DNA from: Verrucomicrobiota bacterium
GTDB taxonomy: Bacteria; Verrucomicrobiota; Verrucomicrobiia; Limisphaerales; J093
Reading direction: 5' to 3'
NCBI GenBank assembly: GCA_027493615.1
Contig: JAOSKK010000035.1
Span: forward strand, 124,001 to 188,000
Length of the DNA stretch: 64,000 bases
Of this stretch, positions 36,892 to 46,295 are shown piece by piece. The position numbers were made by a program, and so were the translations under genes. The first letter of the stretch is position 1. Each line of letters begins with the position of its first letter. The notes beneath the pieces were generated by a model. It saw only the letters and a program-made list of their open reading frames with translations. It ran no database searches and was not told the DNA's origin.

Positions 36892-39792
36892 AGGGGTCCG
36901 TAAACCGAACTGGGCGGGCTGACGTGGAGGTTCCAAGAGATCGGCCCACTCGCGCAGCAGCCGTTCCAGCTCAGCTTCCTGCTCCGGACTGAAGGCTCCC
37001 ACCCGCTGCGCGTAGACATCCAGCCAGGTCGTCAGCCGTTCCCGGCTGTCCGGATCCAGCACCACGCCCCGGTGACCCTCGGCACGATCCAGCCATTGCA
37101 GCAACACGCTGGTCCGCGCCAGCCCCTCGCCCGGTCGCGAGATACCCTCCCGATATCCCTTCATGACCTGATCGTACAGGCTCGGTCGCCCGTAACGGGT
37201 GAGCGTCTCGTAGGCTTTGTCCGCCGTGAGGACCAGGCGCGCCGCCTCGGGTTCGCGACCCTCCGGCCGGTGGCAATCTGTGCAGAGCCGGTCGAGCACG
37301 GGCTGGACGAGCCGGTCGAATCGCAGCGGCCAGCTTCCCTCCGGCCCCACCGCAATGCGCGAGGGCTCGCGCCGGCCGGCGAGTGGGAAAGTCGTCGGCG
37401 GCGCCACCGTGCGGTTGGCATGACACCCGATGCAGCTCGCGGTCTGGCCCGGCTGCACGTGGGTCACACTCCGCATGGTGCGCAGCGCCCGACCCTGCTC
37501 ATCGAGCGTCTGGAAGAAGAAGATGACGCCGGCCGGCACGCGGAAGTACGCCGAGCCATCGGGTTCGACGGGCACGGTGCCGAGAACCGCCTTGCCGGGG
37601 TCGTCGGCGGTCAAACCCAGGTTTGGCCGGTTCATCCACGGCTGGGTCTTGGGCGGCACGGCGACCACGCGCAACCCCTTCACCGTCTCCCGCTCCTCCG
37701 GTTTGAGGCCGTGGTACACGTCCTGGATCAGGAAGCGCCCCTCGGCGGGACCGTCCCAGGCCACCGTGTCCGCCACCGTCGGCGGCGTGGGGCGGGGCCG
37801 CAGCGGAATCGGCCGGGTGGTCGTGATGACCGGGTCGCGGTAAAGCAGCTCCATGTTGCCCGCGGCATCGAACAGGTAGATGCCCATGGCGTTGGGCGGT
37901 CGGGTGGTTCCCTCCCAGCGCCCGCCGCCGCGATGCCAGCGATCCGCGTGGCTGGCGGCCCCTTCGTCGCCCCAGGAGACCAGATGGAAGCGCTCGGACA
38001 ACGGCCAGGGGCTGGCGTAGTAGGTGATCGGCCAGCCTTCGCTCTCGGGAAACACCACCTCGGGCGTCAACCGCTGTATGGGAGCCAGGCCATCCGTCCC
38101 CGCCGCCGGATCCAGCAACACCAGGCTCCCCATCGACTGCGAATGATGGCCGCTGGCCGTGAACACGATCTTGCGCGAGCCCGGCACTGGCTGCGGCTCG
38201 AACACGCAGTGCGGGTTCGCCGTGTAGTTCTTGAACACCAGCCGCGGATTCGTGCCGTCGGGCTGCAGCGACCACAGGCTCATGAACGGCATGTTGTCGC
38301 GGTCGATGTAGTCCCACCGGGCGTGCAGGATTGAACCGTCATGGGCGATGGCCGGTTCCCACTCGAACATCTCGAACGGCGAGATCGCGTTCAGCTCCGA
38401 CCCGTCGGCGTTCATCGTGTGGAGCGTGTAAACCGCCACCGGACGCCGGGCGTCTCCCCCGCATCGCACGTAGCAGTCCGGCAGGGCCGGCTCCCGCTCG
38501 GTGGCCGCGGCGGTCGCCCGCCCGACCTGCAGCGCGTGACCGCGTCGGGTCGAGAGAAACACGATGCGCCCGTCGGGCAGGTACTGGGCGTCAAAATCAT
38601 CGTACTTCCCGCGCGTCAACTGGCGCACCCGGCCGTCCGCCAGGTCCAGCTCGAACACGTGGAAGAACGCGTCCTCCGGCACCTTCGCTTTGTCGAGCTT
38701 GTCGGCCTCTCCCGCCAGATGCGGATAATGCCGGCACCAGGCAAACAGCATCCGCCGGCCGTCATAAGAGAGCGAGGGACGCAGGAAACTGCCGGGTTCG
38801 GGGAACGCGGCCGTCAGACTCTCCACCTGCGGCTCGTCGTCGCGGAAGCCGCGAAGCAGGTAAATGCCGCCCCCGGGCCGCGACCACCAGCCGTAGTACT
38901 GATCCGACATGTGGGCGTAGCTGCCGGGCACCCGCTTTGTGATCAGCACACCCTCGAAGTCCAGGATCGGGTTCGCCAGTGTCAACCGACGCTGCAGCCA
39001 CCGCGCCGCGAAGTAGTCCGACTGGTCCAGCCCGGACGGCGGCAGGGCGCACAACCGCTCGAGCTCCGCCCGCCACGCCGGCTGGACCCGATCGTGATTC
39101 AGCTCCCGCAACAGGCGTCCGGCGTGGGCCAGGATTTCGGTCGTCCGCAGCGCCCAGTCCGGATCCGGGATCGGCCGGTGATCGAAGGACCAATCCGAAA
39201 CGCTGCTCTGGTCCGCGGGTTGACCAAGCGCCAGGTTCCGCCCTGGCTCGTCGGGTCCGAAGACCTCGACTTCATCCAGGTGCAAGGGCCGTTCCCCTGC
39301 GAGCTGGATGCGCACCCAGCGGGCTTGCTGGCCGCTGACCAAGACGCGCAGAGGCTTGCCGTCCCGCTGGCCGTGGAACACCGAGCCGTCATGCTGGTAA
39401 ACCGTCCGCCAGTCCTGACCGTCGTCCGCGAGCCGAATCACCAGATTCGTGGCCACCGCCGCGGTCGTGTCGCTGCTCGACCGGTTCCACACCACGACGG
39501 CGTCGAGGTCGCGCTTCCCGCCAAGGTCGACCTGCCACCAAGGGTCCTGGCTGATGGCGGTATGAAACCCCCACGCGCCGTTCTTCACCCCATCGCAGCC
39601 GCCCCGGGCATCGGCACTCGTCGGCACCGAGGTCCCCGTGCGGAGCTGGTTCGTGCGATAGCGCTCCTGCAACAGCCAGTCCGCCTCGACCTGACGCCGG
39701 AACGCGTCCGCGGCCTCCGCCTGACCGTCCGTCGTACCCATCCATCCGGCCAGAACCAGCCACCATGCCAGCCACCACTGTGTGCTCATCAT
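36877..39792 (-). CDS. HzsA-like secreted multidomain protein with c-type heme motifs
   Basis: The 971-residue product begins with a signal peptide (WWLAWWLVLAGWMGTTDGQA). A discoidin (F5/8 type C)-like domain follows (WWQVDLGGKRDLDAVVVWNR, RWVRIQLAGERPLHLDEVEVFG). The centre is a TolB/WD-like beta-propeller (PSLSYDGRRMLFAWCRHYPH, ARWDYIDRDNMPFMSLWSL). It resembles the domain named after the hydrazine synthase alpha subunit. The C-terminal part has two CxxCH heme sites, SCIGCHANR and LCTDCHRPEG. Such proteins are common in Planctomycetes and Verrucomicrobia that do no anammox, so no hydrazine role is implied. The frame is intact. The last residues (TPGVSP) and stop come from repeat B. Confidence 0.85.
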   Translation of the reverse strand: MMSTQWWLAWWLVLAGWMGTTDGQAEAADAFRRQVEADWLLQERYRTNQLRTGTSVPTSADARGGCDGVKNGAWGFHTAISQDPWWQVDLGGKRDLDAVVVWNRSSSDTTAAVATNLVIRLADDGQDWRTVYQHDGSVFHGQRDGKPLRVLVSGQQARWVRIQLAGERPLHLDEVEVFGPDEPGRNLALGQPADQSSVSDWSFDHRPIPDPDWALRTTEILAHAGRLLRELNHDRVQPAWRAELERLCALPPSGLDQSDYFAARWLQRRLTLANPILDFEGVLITKRVPGSYAHMSDQYYGWWSRPGGGIYLLRGFRDDEPQVESLTAAFPEPGSFLRPSLSYDGRRMLFAWCRHYPHLAGEADKLDKAKVPEDAFFHVFELDLADGRVRQLTRGKYDDFDAQYLPDGRIVFLSTRRGHALQVGRATAAATEREPALPDCYVRCGGDARRPVAVYTLHTMNADGSELNAISPFEMFEWEPAIAHDGSILHARWDYIDRDNMPFMSLWSLQPDGTNPRLVFKNYTANPHCVFEPQPVPGSRKIVFTASGHHSQSMGSLVLLDPAAGTDGLAPIQRLTPEVVFPESEGWPITYYASPWPLSERFHLVSWGDEGAASHADRWHRGGGRWEGTTRPPNAMGIYLFDAAGNMELLYRDPVITTTRPIPLRPRPTPPTVADTVAWDGPAEGRFLIQDVYHGLKPEERETVKGLRVVAVPPKTQPWMNRPNLGLTADDPGKAVLGTVPVEPDGSAYFRVPAGVIFFFQTLDEQGRALRTMRSVTHVQPGQTASCIGCHANRTVAPPTTFPLAGRREPSRIAVGPEGSWPLRFDRLVQPVLDRLCTDCHRPEGREPEAARLVLTADKAYETLTRYGRPSLYDQVMKGYREGISRPGEGLARTSVLLQWLDRAEGHRGVVLDPDSRERLTTWLDVYAQRVGAFSPEQEAELERLLREWADLLEPPRQPAQFGLRTPGVSP

Positions 39793-40042
39793 CGCGCCTC
39801 CAGTCAGCCCTGGCCCGCCCGCCTTGGACCCGGTCGTGCGCTGGCCGGGAAGACCGCCGGGCGGAGGGACAGGGGCTCAACACGCGCGCAGCTTACGGGC
39901 ATGGCTTTTGCCCGGCGAGCAAAAACCACCGCTGATCACGGCCCCCGGTCCTTCCACGCCCCTGTAACGTCGGACCTCACGTCTGGCGCAAGTCTCGGCG
40001 CAGTTCGAAGGAAGGCGGCGATTCCCGAATCCCGCCCCGCGT

Positions 40043-40861
40043 TCAGCCGGAACCGGTCCCCGCCTGCGCCAGCACCTCCACCAGGTAGCGCAGTTCCTCC
40101 GCCACCTGCGTCGGGTCGCTCACCGTGTGCGCAATCTCGGCCCGGGTAAGTTCACGAAATCGTTTGCGCAAGCGATGGATGGCCACCCGCAGGGCGCTCT
40201 CGCTCAGCTCCAACCGGCGCCCCGCCTCGCCCCGCGAAAGCGCCGGCACCTCGCCGAGCAACCACGGCTTGAGCACCGCGAACACTCCGGCCTGGCCGCG
40301 CGCGGCATACTCCGCCGCTAGCCCGGCCGCCGCCCGGTCGACGACTGTCGTCGCCCAGTGACGGTCAAAGCGCGCATCCGGCGGGAACCCGGCCGGGTCC
40401 GGCAGTTGCGGCCACGCCCCGGTGTCGTGTCCCCGCTCATCGTCCAGGGAAACGGCGTCCTTCCCTCCACCACGTTTGGCCGCGCGTGCGTTGCGCAGGG
40501 TTTCCGCCACGAAGTGCTTCACCGCTCCCAGCAGGTAGGAACGAAAACGTCCGTGACCCGGCTCGGCCGCATCGAAGGCCCGACCATCCAGCACCCCCGC
40601 GAAGAACTCATGGGCGAGCTCGCGGGCCGCGTCGTCCGTACGGCCCTCGCACCGGAGATAGCCCACCACCGGCTCATAGTAGGCGGCGCACAAATCGCTC
40701 AGCGCCTGTCGTGCGGGAGCGGACTCGCCCCGGGCGGCCACCACCTGGGTCCAGCGCGTCGTGCTGAACGCCGCGTTCGCCGGGGCCGCTGCCGCGGTAG
40801 CAACAGCCGGGTCCGGGGACCGGTCCGCGCGAGTGGAAGGCATCGGAAGTTGCAGGCTCAT
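40043..40861 (-). CDS. ECF-like RNA polymerase sigma factor
   Basis: The 272-residue protein has the opening FSTTRWTQVVAARGE, typical of sigma factors of the ECF group linked to protein kinases in Planctomycetes and Verrucomicrobia. Region 2 (LCAAYYEPVVGYLRCEGRTDDAARELAHEFFAGVL) is recognisable through YYEPVVGYLR and ELAHEFF. Region 4 is seen in LSRGEAGRRLELSESALRVAIHRLRKRF, cited here as RRLELSESALRVAIHRLR. The start is ATG at 40861, which overlaps the stop of the upstream kinase gene (ATGA). The coupling suggests the kinase controls this sigma factor or shares its signal. The frame is intact. Confidence 0.88.
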   Translation of the reverse strand: MSLQLPMPSTRADRSPDPAVATAAAAPANAAFSTTRWTQVVAARGESAPARQALSDLCAAYYEPVVGYLRCEGRTDDAARELAHEFFAGVLDGRAFDAAEPGHGRFRSYLLGAVKHFVAETLRNARAAKRGGGKDAVSLDDERGHDTGAWPQLPDPAGFPPDARFDRHWATTVVDRAAAGLAAEYAARGQAGVFAVLKPWLLGEVPALSRGEAGRRLELSESALRVAIHRLRKRFRELTRAEIAHTVSDPTQVAEELRYLVEVLAQAGTGSG

Positions 40862-43800
40862 CCGCCTCGAGGTCGCTTCCACGCCCGCGAATCGCGGGTG
40901 TCTTCGTCGGGCACAATCGCCGCTTCCTCCGGCTGCAGCGGCCACGGACTCGTCAACGGCAAGGCCACGGTCGCGCCGGCACCCCGCGCCGCAGCACCCT
41001 CCGGCAGCAGCCGGAAATCGCCGCCGGCCGCGTCGCGAAAACCCGGTTCGCATTCAACGTTGCCGGGGAAGTTGGTCAGCGGAATCGCCGGCGGCGGGTT
41101 CGTATCGCCGGGGGCCTGCCCAATCGCCGAGACCACGTGCGTGGCGTTGGTCCAGAACAGGTTTTCCCGCAACTGCAGAGGCGCGGACGCTCGGGCTTGG
41201 GGTGACGGATCACCGATGTGGCCCTGGTAGATGGCCTGGGGTGATGCCAGAAAATGTTCCGCTCCACCGCGGGCGCGGCCACCCCGAGGATCGACAAGCC
41301 CTCGCGCAGATTGGCGGCGAAGGTGTTGTTCGTGAGGCCGTCGCGGTTCGCGAACCAGCACGACATGCCGTTCCTCTCGTTCCTCCAAAAGACATTGCCG
41401 CGCACCTCCGCCGCACATCGTCCGGAGGCGTAGATCCCACTGCGGGCGTTGCCGAAGATGAGGTTCTCGACAATCGCGGGTGAGGCGTCGTCATAGCGAA
41501 TGCCGTGCCATGCCGCGCCCGATACGCGGCAACGCTCGATTCGCACCTCGCGCTGCCCGCGCCCAATGACCACGCCGGCATAGTGACAGTTCCTTAGGTC
41601 GCAGTCGGCAACCACCACCCGCGCCCTCGACCCGCGCGCGATCCGGATGCCGCTGTTCCACGCGGCGGCCATCAGCGAGTTCTCGACCCGCGCGCTCGCG
41701 CCGTCCGGCGAGCGTCAGCCCGTTCCCAGGTGAACCCACCACCCCGCAGGCGGTCATCACCACTTCCCCTGCCTGCACCTCGATGACCGCCAGGTCAAGC
41801 AGCTTCCCTTCCGGCGCAATGCCCGGCTGCGTGAACTTGATCCCTTCGAACCGGACCTGGCTGCCGTCAGTCACGCGGACCACGGGCTGGAAGAACCGGG
41901 CTTGGGCTTCCGCCCGCAGTTGTTCGCGGTCCTCCGGAGTCCGCGCTGAGCGCATGGCACGCTCCACTCCCTGGGTTTCCTCCGCCGTCGGCCCCGTCCA
42001 GAAGTCGGTCGGCCCGATCACCGTCTTGTCCCAACCAGCCCCCACCAGCGACACCGACTTCGCGATCCGCAGTCGCTCCGGATAACGCCCGGGCCCGATC
42101 CGTACCACGGCGCCCTCGCTCACCGCATCCAGCGCGGCCTGGATGAAACCGTGCGTCCCGCTGCCGTCCTGTGCCACCGTCGCCTCCCGCATTCCGGTCG
42201 GAGCACCGGGAGCGTCCGGGGCGTTGTTGCTGAGAAGCCTGAACCGCAGGCGGACGGAAGGCGGTTCCTCGACGAAGCCCGCGATTTGCAGCAAGCCCCG
42301 CCCGCCTTGAGCCGTCTCGAAGGCGAACGTCAGCGGTAAGGGCGCGTGGGCGGGCAAGACGTACACGGTGACCTCGCGCCGACTCACCACCTTCAACCCC
42401 GGATCGGTCCGTTCCAGTTCGCTCGCCAGGGGAATCGACTCCGGCACTGTCCCACAAAGCGTTGGTCACCGCGACCAGTCTCACCACGTTGTCGCTGGGC
42501 GTGATCAAACCCCACTGTTCTCCCACCCGGTCGAGCATGAGGTCCACCCCTTGGGCTTTGAGCCATGACCCCTGCCGTTCGCGCGGCCACTGTTCGAACT
42601 CGCGGTCCAGGTCGAGGGTCTTGCCCGCGTCCAAATCCAGCAGATCGCTGCCTCGTTGGTCGTCGATGTCGTTGAGGATCGCCGTCATCACCGGCCCCCA
42701 CTCCCCCGGCGTCCTCGCGGCCCGCTGCCCTTGCCGAAGCCTCCTCCCCGGAGCCCGCTCCCGGGGACATCACGGCTGGCAACCGGGTTGCCGCTGTCGT
42801 GTCCACCGAGAAACGGATCGCTCGAAACTCGCCTTCCCCGGCGACCAGCCACAGTCCGTCACCTTGTGCGACCAACCGGATCCCCGCGTGGAACGGTTCC
42901 TGCGTCAGTCCCTTCCTCCAAACCTTGCCGAACCGACACTCCGCCCGGCGCAAGTCCGCGCCACCTGCACCGACAAGCCTTCCGGTTTCCAGCCGCTCTC
43001 TGCCAACCGCTCCAGGACGGCACCGCGCAGGGTCTCCTCCACGCGAACCACCACGTCCGCACCCACGGGCCGCTGGCCGCCCCAACGCACGCGAAAGTCC
43101 GGCAGCAGCCCCAGCCCACCCGCCAGCATGACCACCAGCAAAGCAGCCCCCAGCGCGATCGCCACAGGAAAGCCCAACCGCCTCCACCAACCCGCAGAAA
43201 GTGGATGGACGGAGTTACCGCGCCCCCACTCCGGGCGCGCGCCACCCGCCGTCAATGGCTGGCGTGCGGCCCGCCACAATCGCCACGCACACACCGGCAA
43301 CGCCAGCGCCCCAGCCAGATCAGGGAACCGCCACCGCTTCGTCCGCCGCCGGACGCCATCCGCCTCGCTCCGTCAGCAGGGCGTGCAGGAAGAACGCCGC
43401 GAACCCCAGCATCGGCCACGTCGTCAGGAACGCGAGCAGCGCTCCCAACCCGAAGACGCGCCTTCGCCAATCCGGCCCCGCCACCTGGCTCAAGACCGCG
43501 GCCAGACCCGCCGACGCGCCCCCGATGGCGAAAAACGCGGCGATCAGCCATCCCCGGGACGCTGCCTCGCACCAGATGGCAGAGGCCACCGAATGCCAGC
43601 GTGCCAGCATAAGTAATCGCCACGCCCCAGGCAACCCATGGCCGCCCCGTCTCCCGTCCTTCCCCGGATGGTGCCCCGCCCGCAGACTCCGCTCCCGGCG
43701 CGTTCCCATGGCCGCCCGCGGTGCTCGACGCGATCGTCTCTACATCCGTCTTGACCTCACCCGCCTGCTGATAGCGTCGTTCCGGGTCCTTCTCGAGCGC

Positions 43801-44720
43801 CCGCAGTACCACCTCATCCAGCCGCACATCCACCTGCACCTTCTTTGACGGCGGCGGAAACGTGCCCCGCGGTGGCTCGCCGGTGAGCATCTCGTAGAAC
43901 ACCACACCCAGCGAGTAGATGTCCGCCCGATGATCCACCCGCTGCGGATGTTCCACCTGCTCGGGTGCCATGTACGGCGGCGTGCCGAGCACCTGTTCCT
44001 GGGTCAAGCCCTCCGCACCGCTGCCAGACGGAGCCGCCTCAGGCACCATCGCGCCGACGCCGGCGCTCGCCGCGGGGCCAGCCACGCCCACCATCTTGGC
44101 GATGCCAAAGTCGGCGATCTTCACCCGCCCTTGTTTGTCCAGCAGGATGTTCTCCGGCTTGATGTCCCGGTGCACCACGCCCCGCTCGTGGGCAAACTGC
44201 AGCGCCTCGCAGATCTTCGGCACAATCGCCAGCGCCGTCTCGGGCGGCAGCCGTCCTTCGCGCAGCAACTGACGCAGGCTTACCCCGTCCACCAGTTCCA
44301 TCACCAGGTAGAAGAACCCGCCGGCCTGACCGAAGTCGTGGATGGTCACGATATGCGGGTGATTCAGGGCGGCCAGGGCCTGCGCCTCCCGGGTGAATCT
44401 CGCGGCGAACTTCAGATCCTGACCCAGCGCCGCCGGCAGGATCTTGAGCGCCACCAACCGCCGGAGCTGCGGCTGTCGTGCCTTGAACACACATCCCATC
44501 CCGCCCTGCCCGATCAGTTCGAGGATCTCGAACTGGGGCAGCGCGGCGGCCAGGGCCTCCCGGGGCGGTGGCGGCGGCCGATCCCGCAACGGCAGCCCGG
44601 TCTCGGTAGGCGCCATCACGGCCGCCAGGGCGCACCGGGGACACAGGCCTTGGCGCGCCTCCACCGGGATGGGCCCCCGCACTGGGGACAGGACGGGGCG
44701 TCTGCGGCATGGCTCTTCAT
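40858..44720 (-). CDS. Ser/Thr protein kinase with membrane region and C-terminal beta-helix (several frameshifts)
   Basis: The ATG at 44720 opens a zinc ribbon (CPQCGGP, GLCPRC). The kinase domain has LIGQGGMGCVFKA, VALKIL, VVHRDIKPENILL, IADFGIAK and GTPPYMAPEQ. About five hydrophobic segments follow (VAWGVAITYAGTLAFGGL, RGWLIAAFFAIGGASAGLAA, LLAFLTTWPMLGFAAFFLHA, a short fourth, and FPVAIALGAALLVVMLAGGL), placing the rest outside the membrane. The outer part resembles verrucomicrobial kinase tails (DLLDLDAGKTLDL, FETAQGGRGLLQIAGFVEEP). It continues in the same frame into a pectin-lyase-like beta-helix (DAVSEGAVVRIGPGRYPERL, HYAGVVIGRGQREVRIERC). I infer eight single-base breaks (for example near 44690, 43590, 43320, 42450, 41710, 41245). 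Correcting them yields one frame of ~1,286 residues. Two separate genes cannot be excluded. Confidence 0.72.
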
Positions 44721-44770
44721 ACGGCCGTTTCCTGTGCGGTTAACCCGGCCACGTTACACGAAAACTCTCC

Positions 44771-44899
44771 GGGGTCAGTCCATAGTATTGTGCTTTTTCC
44801 GCCCGGCACAGCTTGCCCCCCGGCGAAGAGACGCGGAGAACACCGACCTCCGGAAGGCAGGAAGCGCTCCAGAAAAAGCACAATACTATTGACTGACCC
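44771..44899. repeat. repeat family B, long form
   Basis: This 129-bp element is bounded by inverted repeats of about 28 bases: GGGGTCAGTC then ATAGTATTGTGCTTTTT on the left, and AAAAAGCACAATACTAT then GACTGACCC on the right. It lies between mtaB (stop 5 bases away at 44904) and the kinase gene. The core encodes nothing credible. It shares its left arm with 36830-36891. Confidence 0.85.
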
Positions 44900-44903
44900 T
44901 CAG

Positions 44904-46280
44904 TTAGAGACCGTAGTCGGGTGCGCGGAACTTCGCGGTGTCCACCTCGCCCAGCATCTGATCGATGAACTCGGTTTCCGTGGACGGCAGCGCCTCGGCC
45001 GTCTCCCTGCAGGCGGTCCAACCACGGAAGTTCGCGCGGGGCCAGGCGGAGGGCGCCGGCGCGGTGGGCGTCGCGGAGGAGTTGGAGGGCGGTGAGAGCG
45101 GCCTGCTGGCCTGCGTGGTAAGGATCGGGCGCCCGCACGATGGCCTGCGCAACGGCCACGGCACTCGCGGGCGCAATGATGAACGCCTGGGGATCGCGGC
45201 CCGCATCCGAGTCCACCAGCCATTTGCGGTAAAGCCGGGCGGCCTCCGGTCCGTCCGCGAGGGCCACGTTCATGAGGCGGCAGTCGTAGATGAGCTGCTC
45301 AAGGTAACACGTGGGGGCCATGCCCCGAGGAGCTTGAGGTTCTGGACCGATTCGTTGCTCCAGGTGTCGCAGGTGGCTGCGGCCAGGTTGCCCATGGGGC
45401 TGAGATGCGCGCAGGCCGCGGTCTTGCCCTCCATCGCCATGGGATAGCCGGTGATCGCCTTGAGGATCGGATTCTCATAGCCGCAGTCCTTGCCGGGCCC
45501 CACAGCGCCGCACTCGTAGCAGACGAGGGTGCGGACGGCCGAGACGGCACGCACGACGGCGGCGAAGACGCGGGGAATCATCTTTTGTTCGGCCAGCACC
45601 ATGGCGGTGTTGGCGAAACCGCAGGCGGTATCTCCGGCCGCCTGCACCCCGTGTTTCCGGGCGATCCGGACCAGGTCGGTCCACAGGAAGCGCATGTCGC
45701 GGACGCCGAGCACGCACAAGCCGAAGAGCACGCCGCGTAGATCCCCCATCATCAGCGCATCATCGTGCACCTCCTTGCCCCCCACCGACTCGATGCTGAG
45801 GAGTTCGGCGCCCGCGGCGGCGCAGCCCTCAAAGGTCTCGATCATGGCTTCGTAGAGCGGACCCTCGCGCATGCGGGGGGCGCTCCATCTCGCGCGTGTC
45901 ATTGGGGTGATGCGCAGCACGGACTTGAGGCCGTGCCGCGCGCAGGCCTGCTGCATGCCGTCGAGCAGGATGCGAGTCAGTTCGATACCCCAGGCGGGGT
46001 TCTCCGTCATGGGCGGGAGCGTCTCGAACTCGATGACCACACCCGGGGCCTCGAGTTCCACCGCGCGCTGCATCGCGCCCGTGATGATCTGGTGATAATG
46101 CTGGCGCACCTCGGGCATCGTGGTGGCATCCACGAACATGGTGGGCAGCGTGAAGTTCAGCTCCGGGTACACGAGCCCGCCGCCCAGGGTCATGCCCTGG
46201 CGCGTGACCAGCGGTTTGGGGGCCCGGCCGAAACCCAGATCAGCCGGGTTGGAAATGGCAAGTTCGGTGAAACGTTGCAT
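44904..46280 (-). CDS. mtaB: MtaB-like methanol:corrinoid methyltransferase (two frameshifts)
   Basis: MtaB is the zinc enzyme that moves the methyl group of methanol to the corrinoid protein MtaC. The product of about 458 residues keeps the family's key segments: GADLGFGRAPKPL-like start (NPADLGFGRAPKPLVTRQG), LLSIESVGGKEVHDDAL (Glu ligand), GDTACGFANTAMVLAE (Cys ligand) and MEGKTAACAHLSPMGNLA (Cys ligand), followed by WSNESVQNLKLL. Breaks at the C-run 45323-45326 (missing base) and near 45005 (extra base) divide the last third. Correction gives MAPTCYLEQLIYDCRLMN and the end FRAPDYGL. It follows the sulfate-binding-protein gene by 15 bases. No MtaC or MtaA is in this window. Confidence 0.85.
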
Positions 46281-46295
46281 ACGGGGTTCGATGGG

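Noticed and set aside
36877..39792. Anammox hydrazine synthase
   Set aside because: Only the propeller/heme family resemblance; HzsB/HzsC and other anammox genes are absent and this family is common in non-anammox bacteria.
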